DNA of 24,471 nucleotides from Akkermansiaceae bacterium UBA5020 (GTDB taxonomy: Bacteria > Verrucomicrobiota > Verrucomicrobiia > Verrucomicrobiales > DEV007). The DNA lies in the NCBI GenBank assembly GCA_002396885.1, contig DGXY01000038.1, forward strand, positions 1 through 24,471, in the 5' to 3' direction. The translations under genes were made by a program, and so were the position numbers. A model generated the notes under the pieces. The model did not search any database, was not told the DNA's origin, and saw only the letters and a program-made list of their open reading frames with translations. Of the stretch, positions 14,941 through 22,785 are shown one piece after another; positions within the stretch are counted from its first letter, which is position 1; every line of letters begins with the position of its first letter.

Positions 14941-16806
14941 TCATTTCGGATTTCCCGTCGATGGATCATTCTCCATGGAGGGGGCGCGGTAGAGCGTCCA
15001 GGTCACCGGGAGGCGGCGCTCTCCCTGCCGGGCCGTGGCCTCCAGCTTCCGTTGCGTCGTCACCGTCACCGTCATCATCGGCGGTTCACTCTCGCTGAAG
15101 TCGATTTCATGTGCCTGGAACCATCCCAGACTTTTCGGCTCCAGCTCGGTTTTGTGTCCATGATGATAGATCTCCATGCTCCCCGTCGATCCCGTGTAGC
15201 CGGTGCGCGGCGTCATGCGCACCGGACGCTCCAGGGGCAGTGCGACACCGGAACGCAACAGCGGCACCTCGGGGCCTTTATCGTCTCCTACCCAGATTTC
15301 ACGGCGGAGGGTGTCGGTATTCGGGTGAAATTCGAGATCGATCTCGCTCGCCGCCACCATTCCCGTCAGTTCGTCGAGGAAATGCTGCGTGTTGCGTCGC
15401 CACTCCGCCGGCATCTCGCTTTCCTCCTCCAGCGCCTCGCGCAACGTGCGGATCGCCAGCTCGGGCAGGCCCAGTTTTTTCATCGCCCCGGCAAAGATAA
15501 ACTTCAGTGTGTAGTCGCCCTTCGCCTCCGGCAGGCGCGGATGCACGAGAGCCGCCGTGTATTCGCCCTCGTCCATGTTGTTCAGGCAGTTGGCGTAGAG
15601 CATCAGGGCATCCCTCTCCTGCGGAGCCAGCTTGTAGGCCGCCTCGGCACAGCGCAAAGCCGCCGCCTCGTCGCGATTGGTCGAGGCCTGGATCGACGCC
15701 ACCCAGTGCCCGCGCCACGATTCATGCCGGGCCGCCCACTCGCTCACGACTTCTACGAGGCGCGGATCCTTGTTGTGACCGATGCGGAATTTCGTCTGGA
15801 TCGCCAACTGATGGTTCTTGTCCAGCAGCAGCGTGTCGCGGATGCAGTTCCAGCCCTCCGCCGTGCGGCCGCTGTCAAAGTGGCACCAGGCTTGCACATA
15901 GTGCGCCTCCGGGTGGATCTCCTCGTCGTCGAGTAGAAACGGCTTCAGCACCCGCTCCGCCTCCTTCACCCGCTTCAGCTTCCGCAGCGCGTCCGCACGC
16001 TGGATCTTCAGGGCCGCCCTGTCCGGCGGACGGCCAGCCAGAATGCGATCGATCACCAGCAGCCCCACCTCCGCGTCGTGGGGTCGGAAAAATTGCTTCA
16101 GCATCGTCCGCAGACCAGGGTCGCCCGGCGCATGATCCGCCACAGTCGCCGCCATCACCTTCGTGAACTGCTCCGGCGTGTAAAATCGCACCCGCTCCGT
16201 CCCGTCCGGCAGAGACTCATGCGCCCGGATCAACGCGCCCAGTCGCACCAGCCCTTCGATCGCCTGCTGATGGTTCGGCAGGAGCGCCAGCGCCCGGCGG
16301 TAGCACCCGATCGCCTTTTCATCATGGGCCGGGTCTGCCATTTCCTCATGCAGTTCCCCACACCGCATCCAGAGGTGTTCCAGTTTCGGCGCTCGCTGCG
16401 TCGCCTCCTTCGCCGCCGCGAGTGCGCCGGCCCTGTCCCCCATCGCCCTCAGCACAAAGGCCCTGTTGAAGGCACAGTAACCCGTGCCCGGCCGCAAGTC
16501 CTCCAACTCGTCGAGGATGCGCAGGGTCGTTCGCAGCTCGCCGGATTCCAGTGCCTCGCCCAGCTCGTCTCCCCGGCCCAGAAACTCCTCCACCTTCTCC
16601 CACTTGGCATCCCACTCCCTCTGTGCCGCGCGCAGCCGATCGATGCCCACCAGCAGCCGGTCGAAAGGGAATTCCTCTTTCGGATCGATCTTCTTGTCGT
16701 CCTCCGCCGGCCACGGCAAGGGAGGATCGATGCCCCAGAAGAGCAGGTCTGGGTGCTCCGTTTTCAGCCACCGGTATGACAAGTCGGATGAAGAGTCAGG
16801 CATCAT
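14941..16806 (-). CDS. TPR-repeat protein of unknown function
   Basis: A 621-residue cytoplasmic-looking protein; no signal peptide or membrane helix is seen. Residues about 75-460 are a run of tetratricopeptide-like helix pairs, for example AFNRAFVLRAMGDRAGALAA, CYRRALALLPNHQQAIEGLV, AALKIQRADALRKLKRVKEA and AIRTLREALEEESEMPAEW. Such arrays usually bind other proteins. The N-terminal 70 residues and the C-terminal 150 residues (with beta-rich segments such as PMMTVTVTTQRKLEATARQG) match nothing I know. ATG ATG at 16806 starts it, without an evident ribosome binding site. It is alone between two direct repeats, next to a SPARTA locus and a restriction island. A defence or cassette-borne role is possible but only by location. 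Confidence 0.85.
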   Translation of the reverse strand: MMPDSSSDLSYRWLKTEHPDLLFWGIDPPLPWPAEDDKKIDPKEEFPFDRLLVGIDRLRAAQREWDAKWEKVEEFLGRGDELGEALESGELRTTLRILDELEDLRPGTGYCAFNRAFVLRAMGDRAGALAAAKEATQRAPKLEHLWMRCGELHEEMADPAHDEKAIGCYRRALALLPNHQQAIEGLVRLGALIRAHESLPDGTERVRFYTPEQFTKVMAATVADHAPGDPGLRTMLKQFFRPHDAEVGLLVIDRILAGRPPDRAALKIQRADALRKLKRVKEAERVLKPFLLDDEEIHPEAHYVQAWCHFDSGRTAEGWNCIRDTLLLDKNHQLAIQTKFRIGHNKDPRLVEVVSEWAARHESWRGHWVASIQASTNRDEAAALRCAEAAYKLAPQERDALMLYANCLNNMDEGEYTAALVHPRLPEAKGDYTLKFIFAGAMKKLGLPELAIRTLREALEEESEMPAEWRRNTQHFLDELTGMVAASEIDLEFHPNTDTLRREIWVGDDKGPEVPLLRSGVALPLERPVRMTPRTGYTGSTGSMEIYHHGHKTELEPKSLGWFQAHEIDFSESEPPMMTVTVTTQRKLEATARQGERRLPVTWTLYRAPSMENDPSTGNPK

Positions 16807-17064
16807 CGGAGAGTTCGGCTCGATGAACGTTTTTACCCGAACTTGGCCCTTTGTTGCAAGAGCTTCCGCCAGGTCCTAACGCTCCACTTTCGTCTTGGGC
16901 ATCGCACTCGGAAACTGTTTGACCCCGCGTCTGTCACCTTGGTGTCCACGGATTCACGCGATTCGTTCGCCGGAGTAAATGGATCTTTGCGGGCTGCGAG
17001 CCTTCCCCGGGGCGATGGCCGGGGCCGCGTGAAAACGTCGCCACGTGAGGAAAAAAATCGCCGG
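16807..17064. other. Intergenic stretch upstream of the TPR gene, no gene seen
   Basis: About 260 bases between the TPR gene start and repeat B. Minus-strand translation continues out of the repeat as DMVKNSGDFFPHVATFSRG (about 17000-17080), which has faint similarity to the same strand of repeat A. I see no convincing gene; it is more likely the degenerate extension of the repeat. Confidence 0.4.
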
Positions 17065-17214
17065 AATTTTTCACCATGTCGGTCCCCGCGTCGAAAATTC
17101 GATGTAACTCGTTAATGATCAACGGAAATTTTTCCTCCAAAGCCCCGAAAGTTGTAACACTTAAGTGTTACCATTTATTTATTTTCCGGGTTTTCTATGG
17201 AAATTATCATTTTG
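17065..17214 (-). repeat. Diverged 150-bp direct repeat, copy B
   Basis: Partner of 14151-14300, in the same orientation. The perfect 32-bp core lies at 17169-17200. This copy preserves an 18-bp perfect palindrome at 17154-17171 that is broken in copy A, so B may be nearer the functional form. It lies about 260 bp upstream of the TPR gene on the minus strand, as copy A lies about 400 bp upstream of TIR-APAZ. Confidence 0.75.
17154..17171. repeat. 18-bp perfect palindrome in repeat B
   Basis: GTAACACTTAAGTGTTAC equals its own reverse complement. It could be a recombinase or regulator binding site. The matching place in copy A keeps only AACACTTAAG. Confidence 0.65.
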
Positions 17215-17280
17215 AGCCGAAAAACGTCCGATTCGCGCCTCACGCTCTGGGTCCAGTCTCAATAAGCGCAGGCGCCCGGT

Positions 17281-17390
17281 CCTTAAGTACACGGTCACTT
17301 AACTACAAAGCTTAAGTTTTCTTAAGTAATGTACTTAAGGAACCCTGTTTACTTAAGACTTCTTAGGTTTTGTACGTAAGGGACGCGTCG
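17281..17390. repeat. Cluster of CTTAAG palindromes beside repeat B
   Basis: Five CTTAAG sites lie in this stretch (17282, 17311, 17321, 17334 and 17352). The ten-base inverted pair CCTTAAGTAC (17281-17290) and GTACTTAAGG (17331-17340) encloses CTTAAG-TTTT-CTTAAG. The block CTTAAGTAATGTA..TAAGGAAC matches the right arm of the hairpin beside repeat A. Another block, TTACTTAAGACTTCTTA (from 17350), matches its centre. It is AT-rich within high-GC DNA. Confidence 0.65.
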
Positions 17391-17420
17391 GCGTCAGGGC
17401 CAATTCCTGCTCACCCATCC

Positions 17421-17558
17421 TCAAAATCCGTCCGGGATCCAGCCATACCAGCCGCGGATGCCGCGCATCTCGGCAAACTCATCGACCAGATCGTACTCGT
17501 CGCCCGGTGCGAGGCAATCGGCCCGGGGGGTCCAGTGGTCGTGCAGTCGGCGGGCCAT
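17421..17558 (-). pseudogene. Possible gene remnant with YRKLDN motif, right copy
   Basis: The minus frame is open from about 17600 to the TGA at 17421 and reads KAHRYRKLDNLAMARRLHDH, then DEYDLVDEFAEMRGIRGWYG and WIPDGF. The translation looks protein-like (balanced, with aromatic and acidic residues), but the only ATG is internal (17558) and a TAG lies just upstream of the open part. It is thus a truncated 3' end or an intact 45-codon gene. I cannot name a family. It sits directly after hsdR and shares the YRKLDN coding segment with the remnant at 10398-10532. Confidence 0.4.
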
Positions 17559-17562
17559 GGCC

Positions 17563-17591
17563 AAATTGTCGAGCTTGCGGTAGCGATGGGC
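17563..17591 (-). repeat. 29-bp direct repeat, right copy
   Basis: Matches 10450-10478 at 25 of 29 positions in the same orientation. It encodes AHRYRKLDN on the minus strand; two of the four differences are silent third-position changes. Confidence 0.5.
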
Positions 17592-17633
17592 TTTTCGCTA
17601 AATCAGCATTTCACGGTCTAGGTGAACGAGGTA

Positions 17634-20600
17634 CTAGACATCCGTCCTCTCCTTCGGGTTTTTCAAAGCCCCATAAACCTTGTGCAGCATGTGCTCCACG
17701 GCGAGCTTTCGAAACTCGCCATCCGCCATCAGTTTTCCAAAAATCTCTTCGTTGCCTTCCATGCGGTCGATGACGAGGCCTTCGAAGGCCTTCTCGAAGA
17801 CGTAACGGAAGTCATCCTTTGAGTTGGTGGCAGCCGCCTTCTGAAGTGCGTCACTCTCGATCGCCTCTTCCTGAATCTGGTCAAAGAAGAGCTGGTCCGC
17901 CTGCGTGAAGTTCGTGCCGAAGCGTTCGTTGAGGATGTCGATGAGTTCCGAGAGCTTGATCTTCTGATCCTCCTGCCCGGTGCCCACGTCGCTCGGACCT
18001 TTCAGCGGATGGCCGTCGCCGGTGTTCAGGTCGATCTGTCCTTCGCTGATCTTCTGCAGCCGATAATATTGGAGTTCGATTTCGTCTTCCAGATGCTGCC
18101 CTGGCCCGCTTTCACGCTTGGGCAGCTTGGTGAGGAGAAAACGCAGGTAGGTGTAAAGAAGTTCAAGGTCGGAATCCTGATACGGGATCACCTGAGACAG
18201 GAAGCCATACAGATTGCGGAAGTTCACCAGCAGCGCCTTCACCTCCTCGCGCTCTTCTTCCGGGCGTTCCTTGAATCGCTCCACCGCTTGATCCAGCACG
18301 CCGTTCATCTGTGCGTGATCATGGACCGTTTCCTTGCGGCGTGGTTTGAAGTAGACCGCGCAGAACGCTTTGACCTCTTCCTCGAAGATCAGGCCCGTCT
18401 CCTCGATCTGATGCTGGAGCCGGTAGAGATGCTGCGCGTCGGTCAACGGCTCGCTGGGGGTGTCCTCGTAGTAGGGCTTGAAGGCCTTGAAGATCTCCTC
18501 CGGCTTGTTGCGGAAGTCCAAAATGAAGGTGTCTTCCTTGCCCGCGCAGGTGCGGTTCAGCCGCGAGAGCGTCTGGACGGCGTGCAGGCCGGTGAGTTTC
18601 TTGTCCACGTACATCGTATGGAGCAAGGGTTGGTCGAATCCCGTCTGATACTTCTCCGCCACCAGCAGGACCTGATACTCATGGCTGTCGAACCTCTCCG
18701 GCAGCTCGCTTTCCTTGATGCCACCGTTCATCGCAACCTCCGTCCAGTTCTTTCCCGGTGCATCCGGGTCCTCCACGATGCCGGAGAACGCCACCAGCGT
18801 CCGAACGTCCGTGTAGCCTTTCTCGGAGATGTATTTGTCGAACGCCTGCTTGTAGCGCACCGCGTGCAGCCGCGAGTCCGTCACCACCATCGCCTTGGCC
18901 CGTCCGCCGATCTTGTGTTTCACGTGGGTGCGGAAATGCTCCACCATCACCTCGGTCTTCTGGGCGAGGTTGTGCGGGTGCAGTGTCAGGATGCGGGCCA
19001 GCGCCCTGGCCGCCTTCTTGCGCTCGACGTGGACATCCTTCTCCGTTGCCTGAACGATGCGGAAATACGCCTCGTAGGTGATGTAGTTCTTCAGCACGTC
19101 GTGGATGAACTTCTCCTCGATCGCCTGCCGCATCGTGTAGAGGTGGAAAGGTGCCGCCCCGGTCGGGCCGGGTTCGTCGAAAACTTTCAGCGTCTTGTAT
19201 TTCGGCGTCGCGGTGAAGGCGAAGAAACTCAGGTTCGGTTGTTTGCCCCGTCGCATCATCTCCCTCACCACCTCGGCGAGCTGGTCGGCATCTTCGTCGC
19301 CGTCGAATTCGTGATCCGCCGCGTAGGCCACCGCTTCTTCCTGAATCCGGTCGGCGTTCAGAACGCCCTTGAGTTCCATCGCGCTCTCGCCGGATTGTGA
19401 GCTGTGCGCCTCGTCCACGATCACCGCGAATTGTTTGTCCTTCGTTGAAATACTGATGCCGGGATGATCCTCCTCGCGCAGCTTCTCCAACGTCTCGGCG
19501 ATGAAAGGAAACTTTTGCAGAGTCGTGATGATGATCGGCGTCCCGTTCGCCAATGCCTGCACGAGCTGCCGCGTGTCCTCGTCGATCTTCTGCACCACGC
19601 CCTGCTTGTGGTCGAACTGGTAGATCGTGTTCTGGAGCTGCTGATCGAGGATGCGCCGGTCCGTCACCACGATCACCGAATCAAAGACCTTCTTGTCCGC
19701 CGCGTCGTGCAGGCTGGAAAGCTGGTGCGCCAGCCAGGCGATGGAGTTGGACTTTCCCGAGCCCGCCGAGTTCTGGACGAGGTAGTTGCGCCCCGGACCA
19801 TGCGCCTTGGCGTGGCCGACCAGCCCTCGCACACAGTCGAGCTGATGATACCGTGGAAAGATCATCGTCTCCTTCGTGATCTTCTTGATTCCTTCATCCG
19901 TGAGGATGCGCTTCTCCTCGATTTGCAGGTGCATGAAACGCCCGAGGATTTCCAGGAGGCTGTCTCGCTGCCACACCTCGCGCCACAGGTAGGCGGTGCG
20001 ATAGCCGCCATCGGCGGCCGGAGGATTCCCGGCATGGCCGTGGTCGCCCGTGTTGAAGGGCAGGAAGTGCGTCTTGTCCCCACTCAGACGAGTCGTCATG
20101 AAGACCAGATCCTGATCCACCGCGAAATGCACCAGCGTCCGCTTCGTGAATTCGAAGAGCGGCTCCCGATGATCCCGGTCCTTCTTGTATTGCTTTTTCG
20201 CATCCTCGACCGTCTGGCCCGAGAGCGGGTTCTTGAGTTCCGCCGTGGCCACGGGCAACCCGTTGAGGAAGAGCACCAGATCGAGCGACTTGGAATGTTC
20301 CGTGCCGTAGTAGAGCTGCCGGGTCACCGAGAGCACGTTCTTTCCGAAGAGCGCCAGAGTGTCCGGGTTCATCCCGTTGTTCGGGGCGAAGACGGCCATC
20401 AGCAGCTTCTTGCCGTAGCACTTGAAGCCCTGCCGCAGCACCTTGAGCATCCCCTTCGTGTCGAGTTCCTTCACCAAATGATCCAGCACCACCTTGCCCG
20501 TATCCGCGCCGTGGATGGCTTCGAGGCTCTTCCACATTTTCTCCTGCGTGGCCTGGATGAAACCCAGCACCAGCGCCGGATCGAGCGCCCGCGCCTTGTC

Positions 20601-20717
20601 GTAGCGGTCCTTCGCCTCGCCCTCGCGATAATCCACGAAGACATAACCGCCTTGCGTCGTCAGGTGAGATAGGATCGCCTCCTCGAGGCGGGCTTCGGTG
20701 TGCTTCTTGCCACTCAT
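17634..20717 (-). CDS. hsdR: Type I restriction endonuclease subunit R (HsdR)
   Basis: The motor and nuclease subunit of a type I restriction enzyme, 1027 residues from the ATG at 20717. The frame is open further upstream, but that part overlaps the previous gene and reads as low-complexity Arg/His. The ATG overlaps the previous stop as ATGA. The nuclease domain has the PD-(D/E)xK residues D146, E160 and K162 (LDLVLF ... ATAELK). The superfamily 2 translocase has Walker A NSAGSGKS (316-323), DEAH (435-438), FAFTATPK, and later motifs in EKYQTGFDQPLLHTMYVDKK and QTLSRLNRT. All catalytic motifs look intact. The C-terminal helical part would bind HsdM. No hsdM or hsdS lies in the window; they may be beyond the right edge. 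Coupling to a HigBA-like pair directly upstream is unusual. Confidence 0.93.
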   Translation of the reverse strand: MSGKKHTEARLEEAILSHLTTQGGYVFVDYREGEAKDRYDKARALDPALVLGFIQATQEKMWKSLEAIHGADTGKVVLDHLVKELDTKGMLKVLRQGFKCYGKKLLMAVFAPNNGMNPDTLALFGKNVLSVTRQLYYGTEHSKSLDLVLFLNGLPVATAELKNPLSGQTVEDAKKQYKKDRDHREPLFEFTKRTLVHFAVDQDLVFMTTRLSGDKTHFLPFNTGDHGHAGNPPAADGGYRTAYLWREVWQRDSLLEILGRFMHLQIEEKRILTDEGIKKITKETMIFPRYHQLDCVRGLVGHAKAHGPGRNYLVQNSAGSGKSNSIAWLAHQLSSLHDAADKKVFDSVIVVTDRRILDQQLQNTIYQFDHKQGVVQKIDEDTRQLVQALANGTPIIITTLQKFPFIAETLEKLREEDHPGISISTKDKQFAVIVDEAHSSQSGESAMELKGVLNADRIQEEAVAYAADHEFDGDEDADQLAEVVREMMRRGKQPNLSFFAFTATPKYKTLKVFDEPGPTGAAPFHLYTMRQAIEEKFIHDVLKNYITYEAYFRIVQATEKDVHVERKKAARALARILTLHPHNLAQKTEVMVEHFRTHVKHKIGGRAKAMVVTDSRLHAVRYKQAFDKYISEKGYTDVRTLVAFSGIVEDPDAPGKNWTEVAMNGGIKESELPERFDSHEYQVLLVAEKYQTGFDQPLLHTMYVDKKLTGLHAVQTLSRLNRTCAGKEDTFILDFRNKPEEIFKAFKPYYEDTPSEPLTDAQHLYRLQHQIEETGLIFEEEVKAFCAVYFKPRRKETVHDHAQMNGVLDQAVERFKERPEEEREEVKALLVNFRNLYGFLSQVIPYQDSDLELLYTYLRFLLTKLPKRESGPGQHLEDEIELQYYRLQKISEGQIDLNTGDGHPLKGPSDVGTGQEDQKIKLSELIDILNERFGTNFTQADQLFFDQIQEEAIESDALQKAAATNSKDDFRYVFEKAFEGLVIDRMEGNEEIFGKLMADGEFRKLAVEHMLHKVYGALKNPKERTDV

Positions 20718-21805
20718 GCCCAAATGAATTTGGTGATCAGGCTTCTGGCGGGATGTGAGTAGTCCAGCAGCTTCTCGCGCATCATCCGCCCGACGACGAT
20801 TCCGGGATGGATCTTGATGCGGCTCGCGAAGCTTCTGATGACTGCGGATCGTGCCTCGACCTCCTCCGTGATGAAGCGCTCCCACTCCTTGTCGGGGATC
20901 AACAGGTTTCCAGCGAAGCTGTTCGCCTCGTCCTCGCGTTGCTGGTCATCGTGCTCCGCGTTCACGCCTTCCAGGAAGATGTCCTTTTTGCGCTTTTGCA
21001 GCACGTGTTTGGCTTCGTGGAAGAAAGTGAACCAGAAATGATCGTTCGATTTGAACAGCAAGGACTGTTGGATCACCGGCCGGCCACGATACCAGCGCAT
21101 CACGCCGCTGATGCCGAGACCAGGAAGCTCTGGGACCAGCAGATAGACCACGCCCGCATTGGCGCACAGTTGTTTCATCTTCGGAAGGAAGTTTTTAGGC
21201 TCTTCGTTGGTGAACGTCCGGATCTTCTCCAATGCCTTGGTAAACGCCGCTTCGTCAAAATCAGCGCACGGCACCGCTTCCGCTTGGATTTCTCCCTGCC
21301 GCAGCCAGGCGGAAAGTGCGCCTAGCTTGTCGGCAGCCTTGGCTGTTTTGCGGTAGGACAGCTCCGACTTCAAGCCGCCATACATTTGCCGCCAGCCGTC
21401 GGGTTGCGAGACGCCGAAGAATTCCAGCAAGGCCGCGATCTTTCCACCCGGCGTGGACTCGGCTGGCACGAAGCCCACCTTCACCATTTGGGAGTATGGG
21501 AAAAGTTTCCCCCACTCCGCATGGGCGCTCATGGTCTCCGCTTCCGCCTGCCGGGCGAGGTGCTGGCGGTAGCGGTTGTCCATATTCAGCCAGAAATGCG
21601 CGGGTACTTTGAGCACCTTTTCGAAGGCCAGCGCTGTTTTCTGGGTGATGGGCTCCTTGCCTTTGATGATACGGTTGATGGTCTTCTTGTTGATGCCGGT
21701 GCGGCTTTCCAGCTCGATCTGGCTCATGCCCAGCGCCTGGATCGTCTCCAGCAGCGTGTCTCCGGGCGGCGTGGCAAAATTGGGGGTTTTGGTGTGCTTA
21801 TTCAT
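20714..21805 (-). CDS. higA: HigA-type antitoxin fused to ImmA/IrrE metallopeptidase domain
   Basis: A 363-residue protein. Residues 13-80 form a HigA-like helix-turn-helix: PPGDTLLETIQALGMSQIEL, then GINKKTINRIIKGKEPITQK and a VPAHFWLNMDNRYRQHLA ending typical of HigA antitoxins. The C-terminal half is an ImmA/IrrE-type zinc peptidase with HEAKH (263-267) and a downstream EDEANSFAGNLLIP segment that should supply the third ligand. The gene overlaps the upstream HigB/RelE-like gene by 8 bp and the downstream hsdR by ATGA. Likely roles are neutralising the toxin and repressing the operon; the peptidase domain may respond to a trigger by cleavage (inference from ImmA). Plain HigA proteins are about 100 aa, so this is the long, fused form. 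Confidence 0.88.
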   Translation of the reverse strand: MNKHTKTPNFATPPGDTLLETIQALGMSQIELESRTGINKKTINRIIKGKEPITQKTALAFEKVLKVPAHFWLNMDNRYRQHLARQAEAETMSAHAEWGKLFPYSQMVKVGFVPAESTPGGKIAALLEFFGVSQPDGWRQMYGGLKSELSYRKTAKAADKLGALSAWLRQGEIQAEAVPCADFDEAAFTKALEKIRTFTNEEPKNFLPKMKQLCANAGVVYLLVPELPGLGISGVMRWYRGRPVIQQSLLFKSNDHFWFTFFHEAKHVLQKRKKDIFLEGVNAEHDDQQREDEANSFAGNLLIPDKEWERFITEEVEARSAVIRSFASRIKIHPGIVVGRMMREKLLDYSHPARSLITKFIWA

Positions 21806-22136
21806 GGGTGTCGGCGATCTCCTGAATTTCGATGAGGGTGATCCCGGCCCAGCTCCAACCGCCGTCCTCCTTGCGGGGTTCCGGATTGTTCGTGGGCAGG
21901 AAGATCAGCCGCAGGGGGTGTTTCAAGTCCGCTGAGAACTGACCTTTGCGGTCACCTCTAAGTTCATGGACGCGTGGACCGGGAAGATGTCTCAAGTCTT
22001 CCAGACACTCCGCCGCGATGAACTCGGAAATCCGCTGCTCGAACTTTTTGGCGCAAACCGCGCCCAGCTCGGCGTTCAAAGCGCGGGAGTTGGAGGCCAG
22101 TTTTTGAAGCTTCGTCGTTCGATACGTGACTTCCAT
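21798..22136 (-). CDS. higB: HigB/RelE-like toxin (plasmid maintenance killer family)
   Basis: A 112-residue protein of the RelE/ParE fold, in which HigB toxins cleave mRNA on the ribosome. Family features are LPGPRVHELRGDRKGQFSAD (about 51-70), LKHPLRLIFLPT (about 71-82) and a final strand with ITLIEIQEIADTH. The RGDRKGQFSADL and PLRLIF segments match the pattern of toxins that partner HigA. The gene lies first in the operon, before the antitoxin, which is the usual order for higBA. Its start (22136) is just downstream of an operator-like palindrome. Whether it still targets mRNA cannot be read from the sequence. Confidence 0.82.
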   Translation of the reverse strand: MEVTYRTTKLQKLASNSRALNAELGAVCAKKFEQRISEFIAAECLEDLRHLPGPRVHELRGDRKGQFSADLKHPLRLIFLPTNNPEPRKEDGGWSWAGITLIEIQEIADTHE

Positions 22137-22156
22137 CAGCCGTGAATGATCGGAGC

Positions 22157-22175
22157 GTTTACCAAATTTGTAAAC
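22157..22175. promoter_or_regulatory. Operator-like palindrome upstream of higB
   Basis: GTTTACCAAATTTGTAAAC, two 6-base arms (GTTTAC/GTAAAC) around an AT-rich centre, 20 bp before the higB start. HigA-type antitoxins bind such sites to repress their own operon. No -10/-35 pair could be set with confidence around it. Confidence 0.5.
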
Positions 22176-22281
22176 ACTTTTTCAGGGATCATCTCCGGCT
22201 CAGCACGGGATTCTCACCCCGCGCACGTCGATCTGGCCCGTCGTCGTCACGATGCGGGGGGGCGCGCTCCGCACGTCTTCT

Positions 22282-22782
22282 TCATGCCTTGGGAGGAAGG
22301 TGGAAGCTCGCCGCACCCTCCTGCAGCATTTCGAAGCAGTTGATCCATCGCACCTCCATCGCCTCGCAGACGTTTGGGATCTTCACCTTCCGGCTGTTCG
22401 TGGGCACGTAGGATTCATGCGTCACCACCGCTCCCTCGTGGGCCATCGCATGGGCGACCAGCAGGGGATCGGCCTTTGCGAAGAAGGCCGCCCGGTGCTT
22501 CTCGTCGTAAGGCTGCGCCATCACCCAGCGCGTCACCTCCTTCATCGCCTCGATCGTCGCCGCGTCGGGTGCGAAAAACTGCAGCGGATGGCCGTCGTTG
22601 ATCCAGACTCTCAGTTCGTCGTCCTCGTCCCCGTCGTTGATCTCGTCGCGGATCTTTGCCACGCTTCCCAGCAGAGCGCTCCCGCTGCCTTGCCGCACCC
22701 ACTCCCAGAAGCCCGGACAGATCGCGAACCCGTAGTAACGGTTCTTCGCTTCCTTGAGGATGTTGGAATCCAGCAGGTACAT
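22282..22782 (-). CDS. DUF4411 family protein (PIN-like, putative toxin)
   Basis: A 166-residue protein that starts MYLLDSNILKEAKNRYYGFA and continues ICPGFWEWV, the typical opening of DUF4411 proteins, which are related to PIN-domain ribonucleases. Asp5 in the first strand is the usual first acidic ligand. Later acidic positions, such as D in AKADPLLVAHAMAH (about 104-117), fit the remaining metal site. The gene begins 3 bp after the stop of the HTH-ImmA/IrrE gene, a pairing often seen for DUF4411 (family knowledge), so the two probably form a toxin-antitoxin-like unit. Such pairs also occur inside type I restriction operons, which agrees with hsdR nearby. RNase activity is inferred. Confidence 0.85.
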   Translation of the reverse strand: MYLLDSNILKEAKNRYYGFAICPGFWEWVRQGSGSALLGSVAKIRDEINDGDEDDELRVWINDGHPLQFFAPDAATIEAMKEVTRWVMAQPYDEKHRAAFFAKADPLLVAHAMAHEGAVVTHESYVPTNSRKVKIPNVCEAMEVRWINCFEMLQEGAASFHLPPKA

Positions 22783-22785
22783 CGA

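Noticed and set aside
14151..17390. CRISPR array or guide-RNA locus for the Argonaute
   Set aside because: There are only two diverged repeat copies 2.9 kb apart with genes between, no regular spacers and no cas genes.
18009..20672. Two long plus-strand open frames (463 and 402 codons)
   Set aside because: Both are antisense to hsdR, which has all its catalytic motifs; their translations show no domain features.
20718..20885. Upstream 56-codon extension of HsdR
   Set aside because: It overlaps the HigA-ImmA gene in another frame and is low-complexity; the ATG at 20717 overlaps the upstream stop as ATGA.
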